DNA of 64,000 bases, taken from Archegozetes longisetosus. Lineage: Eukaryota > Arthropoda > Arachnida > Sarcoptiformes > Trhypochthoniidae. The notes under the pieces were generated by a model. That model saw nothing but the letters and a program-made list of their open reading frames with translations. It was not told the origin of the DNA and did not search any database. A program made the position numbers and the translations under genes. Below, one piece after another: positions 13,798 to 26,939 of this stretch. The stretch spans positions 6,923,073-6,987,072 of the forward strand of contig JAEMBT020000004.1 in assembly GCA_018873245.2 (NCBI GenBank), read 5' to 3'. Every line of letters starts with the position of its first letter. The stretch's first letter is position 1.

Positions 13798-15620
13798 TCA
13801 CCATATGCTCTGCCAATACTTAATAGAGTCTAGTTTTTAGATATCTTTTTAAAGTATAAACAAATGACAATCTGTTAATGTCAAGTTAAATAATAACGAA
13901 CCGGTTTGTCATAAAGCACTTTATGGATGTTTGCAATACTATTAGAAATACGGAAGACATAACTATCTTATGCCATGCGCCGTGCATCAAACCAGAAAAA
14001 CATAGAACATTAACATAAATGTTTTATTTACAGTTAGACCCATAAAATGATTATTGTTTCTAAACTTGAAATTATACTGATAAATGTTCAATTTGACTCA
14101 ACTTCATAGTAATCACTCTCATCTGTATTCTATAAATTGACACAAGCTTTCTATATATTTATGTTTGCTTTACAATTATAATATACAGTCATAATAGATT
14201 CTCAATCCTTTAAAACGTTTAATCAATGCATTACTAATCGGATACAAATAATATATTCAAGTTAAAACAATCTTTTCAAAACATAATTCAACTATTTGTA
14301 AAGTTTAAACAGAATAAGCGTTGAATGTATAAAATTAAACCCGTTAGAAGATTGTTTGATAGTCTAAGCAGGATTTAAAGAAATCACTGTTATTAATAAA
14401 ATAAACTTTGCACAACTCAAACTTCCTGTCGGTATTGTTCTCAATTATGTTCACTAATAATACTTTATAACTTGACTAATATTTGTTTATATGTGGGCGC
14501 GGCCAACACTTAACCCTTCAATGTTATTATTTAGCATTCAATCTATTTAAATGAGTTCAAAAATCAACATGAGTTGAATATTTCATTTGATTTCATAGTG
14601 AGCTTTTCTCTGAATCTGAGAAAAAATTAGATGATTATAGTGCCCGAATTCTTTAGTTTATTTGAGTTGATGTAAGCGCGAGTCTCAATGCATTATACTG
14701 CGTTTGATCTAATCTAAAAAATTTAATCCGATTTATATTCTCCAATAAAGGTGTAAGGCTATTCGCTCTCAAACTTGATCCCATATTTTTGCCCAATTAA
14801 TTACTTTGTGAGTGGCATGATTGATATATTTTTCTTAAAATAGAAAAAATGTTTTCCTTTAATTTATATGTTTCACTTAATTCAAGAATTTCCAAATGTT
14901 TTTTGCTTTGCAAAAAATTGTGTGGGAATCAAATTGGTTTGAGATATCGGTTACATGACATTAGGTTTAATTTCGTGGACGTTATTTGTCGAATAGTTTA
15001 GAGTTTTATTGAATTATATAAACTAATAGATACACGAAAATAAGTATAATCTCAATCTTCTTCCATTTAACAATTATGATAATCATTATTTCTGTCTTTT
15101 ATATAAACTTTTAAATCCAATTCAGTCGATTTCAATTTAGTTAAAGGATTTTTATGCTCTGTTGAGCTTTTCTCAAATCAGGTCATTTGTATTAATTTTT
15201 CGATTCCGAGATTTTTTCGCACAAGTCTTACGGCAAAAAAAACAGTGTTCTTAGACAAAAAAATTGTGGTCGAAATTATTCGATGCAAAGCCTATTTATG
15301 GGCCAAATAAAAGATAAACAAATAAGCTAAAGATCTATTTAAGTTTGTTTTTGTGTTTACCTTAAAAAAAACTAAACGTAGACTAGTTATAAATTACTGT
15401 TTACTAATCCCAACTATTTCATAATCAATGTCAACATTTTCTGACCTTAAAAATACTCAACACTTGAAATTTTTCTCCTATAACATCCAAACTTATAAAC
15501 TTAATTTAGTTTTCAACACTTTCATCACTGAACATAGCCATTTGAAATTCAAATCATGAAAATGTTTGCATAAGAGCGTGATTTGATCGATTTTTTTACC
15601 TGAAGCTTACTCACATTTGT

Positions 15621-15687
15621 TTACAGTTACAGTTACTTACAGTTACAGATACTTACAGATACAGATACTTACAGTTACTTACAGTTT
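15621..15687. repeat. Degenerate minisatellite of TTACAG(T/A)TAC units
   Basis: Overlapping 6- and 10-bp units built on TTACAG, alternating GTTAC and GATAC, fill about 67 bp. It looks like replication slippage and has no visible coding role. Confidence 0.85.
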
Positions 15688-16463
15688 ATTTCTCAAGTCT
15701 GATAGTAATCTGAACAAAATAATAAGCTTCCAATTGAAATCTCAACTTTGAAAATTGATACAAACTAGGTTTGAAATGAGAAAAAAATCACAAAATCTAT
15801 TGTATTGGATTTCATTGATCTGAAAAAGTTCTTAAAACCTGAAACGAACCAAAAGGTATGATTTGATAATAAGGGATGAATTTAATTGAAAGAGTTTCGT
15901 GAAGTGTTTGAAAGTTAATATCAATTGGTAATATAATAATGAAATGGTATTATTTCATTAGAAATGATTGTTTAGTACTTCTAATACTTTTTCATATGAA
16001 TCGAAGAATGCATGCGATGCTCTAATTTCGATTTCATAATTAGAGCAGACAAATGCTGGTATTAAATGAGAAATTGTTAGTTTTAAAGCTTATTTATTAA
16101 TTGAAATAGGATATTAATAAAAATATGTCATTCAAGTCGCGTCAATGAGTTAATGTGATTGTCAAATAAAATGGCAAATCTTAAACAAGTCCTAATTTGC
16201 ATCTAAGCAAAAGTATATGACAATAAAAATATAGATGAAAGACATGAATCAAATTGATTTATACTGATTTTGAATAATCAATTGGAATCTGTTATTCGCA
16301 GCACACAATACCTGTATTAGGAAATAGTTTGAATGCATACAAGTCTAACTTAATTGATTATTTAGAGTAATTTTTAGCTGTTGTGTCATAACTGAGTATA
16401 ATATAGTGTTATTTTCTTTATTTAAAAGATATTTTCTACTCGAGTGCAGTGGTTGAGGAGATA

Positions 16464-19400
16464 ATGGCTATAAGAAAATTTGAATGGAGCTCTTTGATGG
16501 CAATGTCACTCTTTCTAGTCCAGGTAAGCACTCATGCATACGTTGTTAAGTCACAAAATAGTAATTTAAATTTCAATCTTCAATCAACGACAAATGTTTT
16601 CAGTCTCAATTTGATGCCTTGTGCACATATTGTCGGCTGAGTGCTATAAAGTGCCATTTTTAATCTCATTTTGGTTAGAAATAGCACTTTGAATACCATA
16701 TTCTAATGTTCCTCATTTGAACAGTTTTTAAGGTTTGAAATGTTTTTCAAAATAAGCGTTTATTAAAATGGATTTTATGGTTTAGCTCATATTTAATTAA
16801 TAATTAATTTAACCTGGCATTTGAAACAATGTTTATTAGCTGAGCTTTTTTTAAATAATCATTTTATATCTTATTTGAGCGCATCATAAAAATTATGCTT
16901 TGTCTAAATCTTCCGGGTTTAAAACAATTTGAATATTTTATCAATTATCACATGCTATGGCTTTGAATTTGCGAAAATCGATTGGCAGAACAAATTAACC
17001 ATCGAACAGAATCAAATTTTGTTAGTTATTGTTAGTTTAATTTATGCATATGAGTACCTACAAAATGCTTTTAAAAGATCCGCTCCAACTCCTAGACATC
17101 GAATGTCTCAATCCGAATGTCTCAATGTTCGTAAGATTACATTTTTTCTAAATTGCCTAAAGTTCATAGGCTTGCAATTTAAAGCATTTGATTAAAAAAA
17201 CGATACAAAAGATACGAATTGAAACATTTAGAATGTTATCATTTGTTGTTTTATAACTTTTTGACAACACTATAACTTAACACTAGATTGTGATCGCCAA
17301 AGAGATTGACAGCAAACAGGATCTGCAACAAGAAGAATCAGTTAACTTGCCTGCAGAGCACCGCTCATTCCCAGATCACGCGCCTCAACATCAACCAGGA
17401 TTTGTTCCACCCCTGCCGGTCGGGGTCGGTCCTCCAGGAGCTCATAATAACGGTCACAGCGGGCCTAATAATGGACCTTCCGATGTGTCGACTAATGATC
17501 CGTGGCCTTTAGGGCGACCCGATGTCTCTCAAATTAAGGCAAGAGATTTATATTGATTTAAATTAGTTCTAACTGTTAAATGCTATATATATTCAATTTG
17601 AAATATCACTCAAACATTAATTAATACTTGTTTAACCGAAAAAGCGCTCATAATTGAAACAAAATTAGGAATTAAGAATATAGTAACTAATAATCAAGAA
17701 CTGGATTATGGGAAGGGTTTCTAATAGAAAACTAATGCTTTATCAAAAATAAGTGTCAGAAACTTTTGATGAAAAATAAGTTTATGCAAATTGTGCATTT
17801 CTTAACTTTTTTTCAATAGTTATTAATCAAATGAATAAATAAGAAATATCAGAGAATACCACAAAAAGAAGATAAATTATGTATTCAAATAAAAGTTATG
17901 CGATAGCAAAATATTAGTAAAACTTTTGATGATTAATGAACTTTTAATAATAAGTTAAATTGAATAGAAGTTAAGCTTAATTAGTTTGAGCGTTGGATAT
18001 TCGTCAATCGTATTATATTTGACATGAGCATAACTAATGTTCAGCATATTTACTAAAAGTATTAGGAATGTATCCTCCAGTCTCTCAAACTCAAGCAGAA
18101 CTACCAGAAAAAGTATATACATTGCTCTAAATTATATTCAACAGATCTTAGAGAAGATCGATTATGATCAGCTTAGCCTCAATTCGTTGACTTGTGCTTC
18201 ACCTTGTGCACAATTGAATCCGTAAAGCTCTCCGTATGAGAACAGTTGACTTTGACATTTGTTGTGCGCAATGCAAGACTAAATCCTTATGATAAGAGGA
18301 TTATTTAATGACTTGAGAAATGATAGATATTTATAAATATTCCAAATAGTATATTTCTGTAGGATGTGATTAATTAGAATAAATTAAAATATGTTCGCTT
18401 AACTGTTTAGAGGTTACAACAAATTCGAGGCCAAGATTAACATAATTTCACACTATTAGAAAGTATGTTAAATAACATCTATAGACATATCCAATTATTA
18501 TTAGGTTATTTCACATCTAAAGTATGCTCTAAAGATTATGTTTGTCCTGCGTGTAATAAGCAGTTCTAACTTTTGTTGAACTTTTGCTCAAAATCTTACT
18601 CAATATCTTGCATAGAATAATGGCATAAGTGAAATAAAAGCACTTAATTGCTATTATATTTCATAATAACACTTTTAAGAAGAATTTTTTACATGATTTA
18701 AAATATCTTTAGGCGATTAACGTAAAATGCGAGAAGTCTATGATGAAGGTTAATATTGAATTTGACAGACCATTTTATGGATTAATATTTAGCAAAGGCC
18801 ACTACAGGTAACAAATCTATCTAATACAGTCTAGTTTGCTATTAACTAATTATGTGAGAACAAGCACTAAAAGAATATTTTTAAAATATTTATACTCTAT
18901 AGCGACCCCAAATGCGTTCATTTACCTCCAGGTATTTAAATTAATTGATTTTATAGCTTTTTCAAACTAGTAAAATTTGCTTCTCATCGTTTAAATTGCG
19001 ACTCTAGGCAGTGGTCAACTGCAGGCCAACTTTGAGATATATCTCGGGGGATGTGGAATGCATAGCAGTGAACAAAGTGGTAACACGGCTGTTGCGGCTG
19101 GCAGTACTCCTGGCTCTGGACTATTTATTGAAAATACTATTATCATTCAATATGATCCGCAAGTTCAAGAAATTTGGGATCAAGCGAGACGCTTACGGTG
19201 CACCTGGTATGACTATTATGAGAAGGCGGTCACTTTCAGACCATTCAATGTAGACATGCTGGACGCAGTCACCGCTAACTTTTTGGGCGATAATATCCAA
19301 TGCTGGATGCAAATACAAGTGGGCAAAGGGCCCTGGGCTAGTGAGGTAGCTGGAATTGTCAAAATTGGTCAGACTATGACTATGGTTTTGGCCATCAAAG

Positions 19401-20305
19401 ACGATGAAAATAAGTTCGATATGTTAGTCAGAAACTGTATTGCTCACGACGGAAAACACCAACCCATCCAATTGGTCGATGAATTTGGATGTGTTGTTCG
19501 GCCGAAGATTATGTCTAGATTCCAAAAAGTCAAGAATTTCGGTCATTCGGCAACTGTTGTTTCGTATGCATACTTCCAGGCATTCAAGTTCCCTGACTCT
19601 ATGAATGTCCATTTCCAATGTGTTATTCAAGTTTGCCGGTTCGAATGTCCAGAACCTAACTGCGAAGGAGACCCGGCCGGTGAGTATGCGCCGGCACCAC
19701 GAGATACTTCTTTACAGTTCAGTGAGAATAAGCCGTCGTATGCGGTGGCCGTTGGAAATAAGCTGCAAAATGGACAGAAACAGAGCACTGGCCAACAATT
19801 TCCTAATAAAGTATTATTAAACAGAAAGGGAGAGATCGCGCCTCCAAAACCTAACTCGAATGTGACTGGAACTTATGCGATTGCAAGTACTGGAGGAATG
19901 CCGCGGTCACTGGATTTGGACAAAATTTCTCGAAAAAAGCGTCAAACGTCTCAAAGAAAGGACGTGAAGACAGAGAAAATAATTCAAGTGGTGGCACCAG
20001 GAGACGTGGCGTTCACATTGCCGCTGACAGGAGACAATGAGACTGATGTAATCGATAATATATTTTCAAGTCGATTGGACAGAAGCTCGAATTTAATATG
20101 CATTTCGACGGCAGGATTCACTGCAGGACTTGTATTTTTATTACTTTTACTTATACTATCGTGTTTAGTGTCTGCCTTCTTGTTTATGCGTCTAAGAAAT
20201 ATGCCTAAAAATATATCATCGCCTAAGTGCACGTGTGTTAATGAAAATCCCTATTATCTACAAATTCCAACAGTTTCTACTGTACATATCGCTACTGTTT
20301 CTTAG
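16464..20305 (+). CDS. ZP-domain transmembrane protein, miniature/dusky/dusky-like family (first copy)
   Basis: Five exons encode 577 aa: 16464-16523, 17287-17538, 18713-18807, 18903-18931 and 19008-20305. The start ATG at 16464 gives a signal peptide (residues 1-20). Residues 21-104 are a Pro/Gly/His-rich linker ending near NDPWPL. The ZP domain spans about residues 108-366 with regular cysteines and the family block GKGPWASEVAGIVKIGQT. A furin-type RKKR site is at 454-457, a hydrophobic IIQVV segment precedes a transmembrane helix at about 507-539, and a short cytosolic tail follows. In Drosophila, members of this family are apical matrix proteins that shape wing and bristle cuticle (known), so a cuticle role is inferred. 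The ZP N-half is split by introns absent from the second copy, including a 29-nt exon. The donor after exon 2 is GC (AAG|GCAAGA). The C-terminal ZP wording is closer to what I recall of dusky-like than of miniature. Confidence 0.92.
16641..16698. repeat. Hairpin-forming element, copy 2 (in ZP gene intron 1)
   Basis: The left arm beginning GTGCTATAAAGTGCC and the right arm TAGAAATAGCACTTTG are inverted copies; the best core is AAAGTGC with flanking A/T pairs. Both arms resemble those of the hairpin at 13731-13797, which suggests one dispersed family. Confidence 0.5.
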
Positions 20306-21413
20306 ACCTCATAGTGTTAAATGACTCACATTTATGATGGATGATAGAAGAAAACCATCGAACTTGCTTCTATTGGTTTTCAACTACCATAAAGTCAAAT
20401 AATTTTAATCCAAAGATTCGTAATTTAGTGACATTTCAAGTTCAATAGAAAACTGTAATCAACTATATATGAAGTGATTTCACTGAATATGTATTACAAA
20501 CTAATTTATTGGTCTTTCTGCTCATAACTCAGATAACTTTAGAAGTGATCGATTGTCTAAATGGTTTTCGCATCAAATCGACTATTTGAACGAGTGATTT
20601 GCAGAAGACTTTCAATCAATCAAACACCAACAAAACGATTGGCGTTTCAGTTTGCAAATTTTCTAAACAAACTAATGAATAGATAAATTAAACTTAAACT
20701 TAGTATTTTTTAAGGTTGCATACGTATGGCATCGATATAATGATTGAGTTTTGTTTTGAGGATTTAATAGCGATTGAATGCCTTATTAGATAAGAACATA
20801 TGTAAATACATATTTGGATGAAAGTATTCGAATTTATTATTTAATTTGTGATAATCATCTCAGTTGACACAAATATTTCTAATTATATAAGCTATAGAAA
20901 TAATTTCTTATGTTGAATCGTTTTGTACTGTTCGGGTCTAAAGTTATCAAAACTCCAAATTACCAGAGCTCAAGCTTTCAAAACTAGAAGTCACGAGAAC
21001 TGCAAGTTTCGAAAGCGTATTGCTTAAATACCATGCAGAAACTTGAATTCATATGAAAAATATTCTCAAGTCTATGATAAGTATAAGTATATCTGATGTT
21101 AGCATCAATCGTTGAATATTTTCATTTGAATGTTTGAGTGAGTTATAGATTTGTGATGGCTTTTCATGCAAATAAAAACAAAAAGCCAGCCGATTTGAAC
21201 TAAACTGAATTGAGTTGAAACTGGATAATTATATGTTACAGCAAACTGATATGAGTTCTCGTTTGTCAAAAAACACAGTACTAGGCAATTGAACAAAAGA
21301 GAAAAAAATGAAAACACATAACTTTTTCATGGATTAAAATTTATTCATATAGTATTTAGGAAGTTAATTGTTTTGTATCATATCATTTGTAACTGTTTTA
21401 AATCTTATTTCAC
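20306..21413. other. Interval between the first ZP gene and C11orf54
   Basis: It contains the 3' untranslated regions of two convergent genes. No exon or RNA gene is visible. The short open frame inside is AT-rich and not family-related. Confidence 0.6.
21340..21345 (-). terminator. Candidate polyadenylation signal of C11orf54
   Basis: TTTATT on the plus strand reads AATAAA on the minus strand, about 70 bp past the stop codon of the C11orf54 homologue. The spacing is convincing. Confidence 0.5.
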
Positions 21414-23618
21414 TTAATCTCTTCCAATATTATGTGTTGCAATCGGAGCATCAATTCTGTATAATTGTTTTGCTAAATTGAAATATCCTTCATATCTGAA
21501 AATAAAATTCATTAAAAACATTTTAGATTGTATGTGATTGGGTATCGCCAGAAATGAAGTTATAAGTCTTATATCAGTATTACAGTGAGTCCAGTGATAA
21601 GGCAAGATATCTTTGATTGTTGCCTGAGAAAGAGATGCTTTATTTTCAATAAGAATGCTTCTAATAATGTATGTTTTTCCTCATGATTGCACTTACCGGA
21701 GGCACTACACAATCTACACTATCAATACTGTATCGCTTCAAATCTATTATTGAAAACTTAAAATATAAATAAAATGCGAACACGTTCAATAATGCAACCC
21801 CTGAAATTAGCAGTTATTGCAAATAACCTTATTTACATTAGGTCAGGTCAGCGACAGATGCAATAATATGGGAAAAAGGCAAAGCAAAACCTTAGGTTTC
21901 GTATAAGTTTGCTCGCATTGATTGATACTATATGTCAGTGGTTTCCAACCTTTTCTAAATTGCAGCCCACTCGCAGGTCGCAAAAGCAATTTAGGAAACC
22001 TCTGCTATGTGTGATACTTTACAAAATGTAAAACTTTCAAATAAAGATACTATATCTGTAAAATTATTCGGCATCTCTCACCCTTAAGATTCTAGACAAA
22101 ATTCTAATTTTCAGGTGCGATCCGCTTAAATGAATTGAACAACTGAGATTTAGTTGTCAATAGTATCACATTTTTGGACTTTAAATTATATGCTCAAATA
22201 CAATGTGGTGAACTTATTGGTAGGTATTGAGTTTTATTTGAAAAACGTGAAAGATGGTCAACATACTCAGCTTCTTCAGGTGTGGTGTCATAATGATAAT
22301 GACCACCTTCTCCATGTTCACTAAAGCAGTGCGTGTGTTCTACTCTCAAGTCCAATCCAGGATCGTATGAATGGAAAACACTCAAACAAATCAGTGGAGA
22401 GTTCATGTTATGGAATGTGAGCCAATTGTCCACATCTTTATCAGATAGCAGTGGGGTTTGGGAGAAATCTGGCATAATATGAAGTTTAGCCTTTCCTGAT
22501 CTCAATAGGAAAACGCCTCCGAGACTGACAGGTCTTTCACCATAGTATTCGCGCAAAGAGTTTCGCATACTTGTCACGAAGTTATCGGAACCGATTCTCT
22601 TTTTGACATTAACTCTGAGGACATCTCCAGGTTCGCCCTGAGATACAAAGAGATTCCCCAATAAACCGAAATCAATGCTGTCAACTGTTGAGAGATAACA
22701 TCCGCCGTTATCGTCGACCTATTAATAAGTTGTATATAAATATTTAATACATCATTAGTTTGTGGCGTAATTATCAATCGATATCTAGAAAAACATTTGG
22801 AGAATTTAATTCAATTCAATTGAATGATCAATTGAAATGGTTTTAACCAATTAACCTAAATTTAATTGGAAAATTGAAAAAAGGCGTAAACAAGCATTAA
22901 ATCTCTCGAAGCGTTCATTAGAGAACTTAATGAATAATTAAAAGCCAAAACATCATTAAACAAAATATAGAGTAAGAGGATTTCAAAAGTTGACGATTCT
23001 AAACATCTGGTCTTAGAAGATGGTTGGGAGCCTTTAAAAGTGTTTAAAAGTTGAAATTGCAAGAAAAACCAGCACAAACATAATAAGCTGTCGACTTGCC
23101 AGCGGAGATAAGATTGGAATGAAACAAAAACAATTTGCTATAGGTGAGTAGATTGTCATTGAGAAAGCATAAAACAGAATGAATACCTTTGCAAAGTGAG
23201 TTCTGTTATTAATCAGTGTTTCATTTGTTTGGTCTTTCTCAAACGATACGTTAGGCATGAGTTCACTGTTAACTCCGACTACATTGAAAGGTCCGGCAGA
23301 CGCTCCTAATAGAAAAGCCTTGTCTTCCATTTCTAGTACTGAAGCGATGTCGCGAAGTGAATACACTTTATCTCTTTGTACTAATGGTATTAAATAAGGA
23401 GGTCCCCCAACATCGGCGATCTTTTCGTTACCACAAAGACCATTATGAGCTAAATTGAAAGGCTTTTGTTTCAAATCCGGACATTTGACAACTGAAACGT
23501 TGACTTGTTCGAAATATTGACTGAGTCCTTTCTGAAGAACTTGACTCACTTCTTCTAACGAAGGGACCTCCAGATTAATCTTTTTGTAAGAGAAACCTGC
23601 TCTTTGACCGGTACTCAT
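21414..23618 (-). CDS. C11orf54: C11orf54-type ester hydrolase (DUF1907)
   Basis: Three minus-strand exons, 23618-23187, 22718-22267 and 21495-21414, encode 321 aa, close to the 315 aa of the human protein. The introns are GT-AG. The last junction uses a strong GTATGT donor and joins codons so that the frame continues as EEAEYEGYF, matching the family. The conserved opening PSLEEV, the VGGPPYLIPLV block, the NFVT-SMR region and the C-terminal HNIGRD are all present. The metal-site histidines fall at 272, 274 and 284 in the EHTH and GGHYHY motifs. The family has a zinc-bound fold with reported esterase activity; its natural substrate is uncertain. The second intron contains a hAT-like fragment. 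The gene lies tail to tail with the first ZP gene and in line with APIP, but nothing indicates co-transcription. Confidence 0.95.
21936..22010 (+). mobile_element. hAT-like transposon end fragment in C11orf54 intron 2
   Basis: CAGTGGTTTCCAACCTTTTC followed by a Cys/Gly-poor, GCAGG-TCGC-containing stretch is typical of the left terminus of many hAT family elements. No matching right terminus (its inverted copy) is found in the intron, so this is a truncated remnant. Confidence 0.55.
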
Positions 23619-24788
23619 GTTTCGATGTTAGCTAAAGTAAGATTAAAGATGGAAACTAAACTGAAATGAATAAGGCACTAATTTTGAAAGATGTTTACAT
23701 TTCTCCTTGACCTGAAGTGTCACTTGAAGTCACGCCTCATTCAAACAAAACTTAGAGATAACTCTACGAGATAGTGATTGACTGCAAAGTTTTTTAACCT
23801 TCATTTACTAACTAAATAAGTATTTAAGCCTTAATTATTTTGATCTATAAATATTTATTAGTAGATAAAGATTGAATCGAAAGATTATTTAAGTGATTGA
23901 TTTTGCATTAAAGATCGAATTGAAACCATGAAACTTGCTTTCCAGCTGATAAACAAATCACATTTTGGCGTTTAGGCAAAGCTCGAGTTTTTTAAATCTG
24001 TCGGTCTGTTTGAACGGACACGAACAAGTGACAGAAAATTTAAATTTGGGATTTAAGTTTGCTTGAATTTAGAGCAAATCCAAATTCAAATCCAAATTCA
24101 AATTGAAACTTGAAAAGATACATGTTTTCAAATTTGGAGCCAATTAAATTTAAATGGTTGATACTTACTTTAAGCTAAAAATCGATCTAATTCAAACAAT
24201 TATATATTTTAAGGTTAATTTTCAGATCTAGAATCAGATGAGAAACTAAACATCAACTCATTGAATAAAATGCTAATCATTCCTCAAAGTTTAAACACTG
24301 AACCCTGAATTGAATAATTTAATTGGACTCTAAAATTAAGTTAAGAGCTCTAATTGAAAAAGGAGACATTAGTAATGGAAACGATTAGAAGTATTAACTA
24401 CATACTTTATGAAAACTGGTACATACATTTTTTGACTTATCAGTTATCTTATGTAATTTATAATGTATCTCTTAATAGACTATTTCAGCTCCAATACTGT
24501 TTTATATGAATGAGAGACAACAGCTTTTTTCATTTGCAACACTTAGTTCGATAGCATTTTAGTAAATGAGTAGAACTTTTGTGCTCATTTTCTATTCCGG
24601 ACATGTCCTACGATAAGGTAATCAATGGTATCGACCTTCAAAATTAGAGTTAGTATAAACTAATACATCTTTTAATGAATCATTAAAATTCAGAACAGTT
24701 GACAAACAATTACTTTAATAAACACTTTAAAAACTGAATATATTTTAGTAGATTTAGTTCTTTAGAGCAAAGAGAGTAAAACTTGATA
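23619..24788. other. Interval between C11orf54 and APIP
   Basis: It contains the C11orf54 promoter region and the APIP 3' end. A stretch at about 24070-24115 repeats CAAATTCAAAT. Nothing else is recognisable. Confidence 0.6.
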
Positions 24789-25520
24789 TCAAGGCTTCAA
24801 AGTGTGGTCTAAACCAAGTTTTCTCATCTGAACGGCTACATTGAACAGATAGTCATAACATTCAGACATAGTCTTTGCCGTTTGCCACGTTTTTCCCCAA
24901 ACATAAACTCCATGCCTTCGAACTAGGACTGCGTTAGTGTTCGGGTACCTATTAATTGCATCAATCATTCTATCAGTTAAGTCCCTCTCGAAAGGAGTGT
25001 TTTCAATGATCGGTACAACCAATGTTTCATCGTATCGATGGCTCTCTTGAGTCGAACCTTTCTTGATGCCTTTAATCATTTCTTGATTTGTTATTCGAAA
25101 CTCATTTCCATCTGATATAAGAGTAGCTAAAACGGCATTGACTGAATGCGAGTGAATGACAGCTCCAGCATCTCGAAGTCTATACGCAGTCATGAAGAGT
25201 GGCGTACATTCACTCTGTTTCAGACACCTATTAGGATCTGGAGCTGAGATTAATTTTTCATTGATATCGAGAACAAACAAGTCATGGCTTTTGAGTCTTT
25301 CCTTTTGGACTCCAGACGGAGCAATGTATATGTGATCGCCACTTCTTATAGACATTCCACCACCAGTTCCACTGACCCATCCAAGTCCGTAGAACTGTTT
25401 GCATAATTCTGGGATCAAATGCCTCGGGTCCTCCTCTTTTGACCAATTGTTTACATCGTTCGTTTGGTTATGAACACCATTGTTATTATTGATAGCTGTC
25501 TCACTAATAGTTGCAGACAT
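24789..25520 (-). CDS. APIP: APIP, methylthioribulose-1-phosphate dehydratase
   Basis: One intronless minus-strand exon encodes 243 aa, equal in length to the vertebrate enzyme. It dehydrates 5-methylthioribulose-1-phosphate in the methionine salvage pathway in the cytosol and belongs to the class II aldolase/adducin fold. Visible landmarks are [20 protein letters not shown] at 35-54, [11 protein letters not shown] at 65-75, the zinc-site histidines H123 and H125 in HSHS and H203 in RRHG, the catalytic-type E147 in NQEMIKG, and the substrate-region C105. Residues 1-30 are a poorly conserved Asn-rich leader, so the exact start rests on being the only ATG upstream of the conserved core. The C-terminus ends shortly after LGLDHTL, slightly shorter than in vertebrates. 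It sits head to tail with the C11orf54 homologue. An intronless gene amid intron-rich neighbours could be an old retrocopy, but all key residues are intact. Confidence 0.97.
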   Translation of the reverse strand: MSATISETAINNNNGVHNQTNDVNNWSKEEDPRHLIPELCKQFYGLGWVSGTGGGMSIRSGDHIYIAPSGVQKERLKSHDLFVLDINEKLISAPDPNRCLKQSECTPLFMTAYRLRDAGAVIHSHSVNAVLATLISDGNEFRITNQEMIKGIKKGSTQESHRYDETLVVPIIENTPFERDLTDRMIDAINRYPNTNAVLVRRHGVYVWGKTWQTAKTMSECYDYLFNVAVQMRKLGLDHTLKP

Positions 25521-26939
25521 CGCTTTTGCTGATTATTGGTATGAAATATTTATTGAGTTTATATCTCCTCTAATTGAAACGCGATTCAAATAAAACATAT
25601 TGTTAACAAAACATTTCTTCATTTAAAAGACATTCAATGTTGAGATCATAGAAAACAAAGCTAACTATTGGACAATGTACGGATACGAGCAGAATCTCCT
25701 CCCAATTAGTTTGAAGAAAGAACGAATGAGATATTTAGCGGTAAAATTAAATGAACATATTGTTAAACGTAAGCATAACTGTCTGAAAGATGGCACTCAA
25801 TCAAATAACCCTTTAAGGGTAAAAACTTTTGCTATACATTAGCAATTTGATTCAATTAACGAACTTTTGATAAATGTATATGATTGAAATAAGTAAGAAA
25901 AGATTTAATGTTTTAAGGGTTAAAAGGATAAGATGTAAAAAGAAGTTTGCTTTTAAATTTCAAGTTTTCAACGTTTTGACTATGCTTTGAGTCGATGAGT
26001 CAATAATTTGAACGTTTAATCAAACAACCAAATCAACAAATAGTGTGAGAAATTCAATAAATAAAACTTCTTACGAAAAAAGTCACACAAATAGATTACA
26101 ATTATTATCTATTTATTGGTTCGTTTATGACTTAATTAAAGTTAGATTAGGTTAACCAAAGTTTTAGTGATGGATAAAGTTGTATTGACTTTTTGCGTAT
26201 ATCTAATAGCTTTAAGCCAATTGTAATACAATGCTTGTGAACATTTTTCACGTTTACTCTACTATTAAATAGTAATCACCTAATCATTGATTTGCCTATG
26301 AAGCAATTGAAGAAAGTCTTCTCTTCACTATTTTGTAATTACCTTCTGTATGAGTTTATTGTCTGATATTATGGGCACTGCTATTATGATTGATGACTAC
26401 TATCCTTCAAATGTCAGTTCAAAATAGGCTAGAATTGAGTGATGGGCGAAAATATTTAAGTATATTTTTTTTTTTTTGAACAACTACTTCCAACTCCTAT
26501 TTCTATATTCATAATAAATGGATTATTTGGTTGAGAAGAGTTTCAAATCAAGTCAGGGTAGGGCTAATGAGATACTTTTCGAGAACTAATGAATTTTGAA
26601 AAGCTTTTGAATTGAGTGAAGCTTTAAATAAGTCAAATTTTCAATCAAAGATAGGAATTTGAAATTTTAAAATTAAGGTATGCAAAAGTGTAGAAATAAG
26701 GGATTTTAAGCAGTATTAAAAGCTAAAGAAGGATTTCTGAGCAAATCTAAAAACAAAATTAAGGTTAGTTAAGTGGATTTTGCATGCAAGCAACAACTAA
26801 ACGCCTTTCATATTACAAGTTATTTAAATATAATACTAATCTAAATATCGTAAACTGAGATTTGGACATTTTATAACATATAATATCTTATTATAGCACT
26901 AATGTGCAAATGTATCCCTTAAGGTATTAAATGCTAGCA

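Larger units (their letters stand above)
1398..16463. other. 15-kb non-coding interval between ATG3 and the first ZP gene
   Basis: I find no exon here that can be tied to a family. Short open frames are AT-rich and have no splice-supported extension. The interval holds a 17-bp tandem repeat, a TC microsatellite, a small inverted repeat, a 24-bp-arm hairpin, a short telomere-like CCTAA run and a degenerate minisatellite, each listed separately. It also contains the ATG3 3' untranslated region and presumably the promoter of the ZP gene. Confidence 0.6.

Noticed and set aside
16449-16463. Extension of the first ZP gene upstream of its ATG
   Set aside because: The upstream codons only extend to a GTG; the ATG at 16464 gives a normal signal peptide.
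19424-20232. Open frames on the minus strand across the ZP exon
   Set aside because: They are antisense shadows of a constrained coding exon; the plus frame carries all family motifs.
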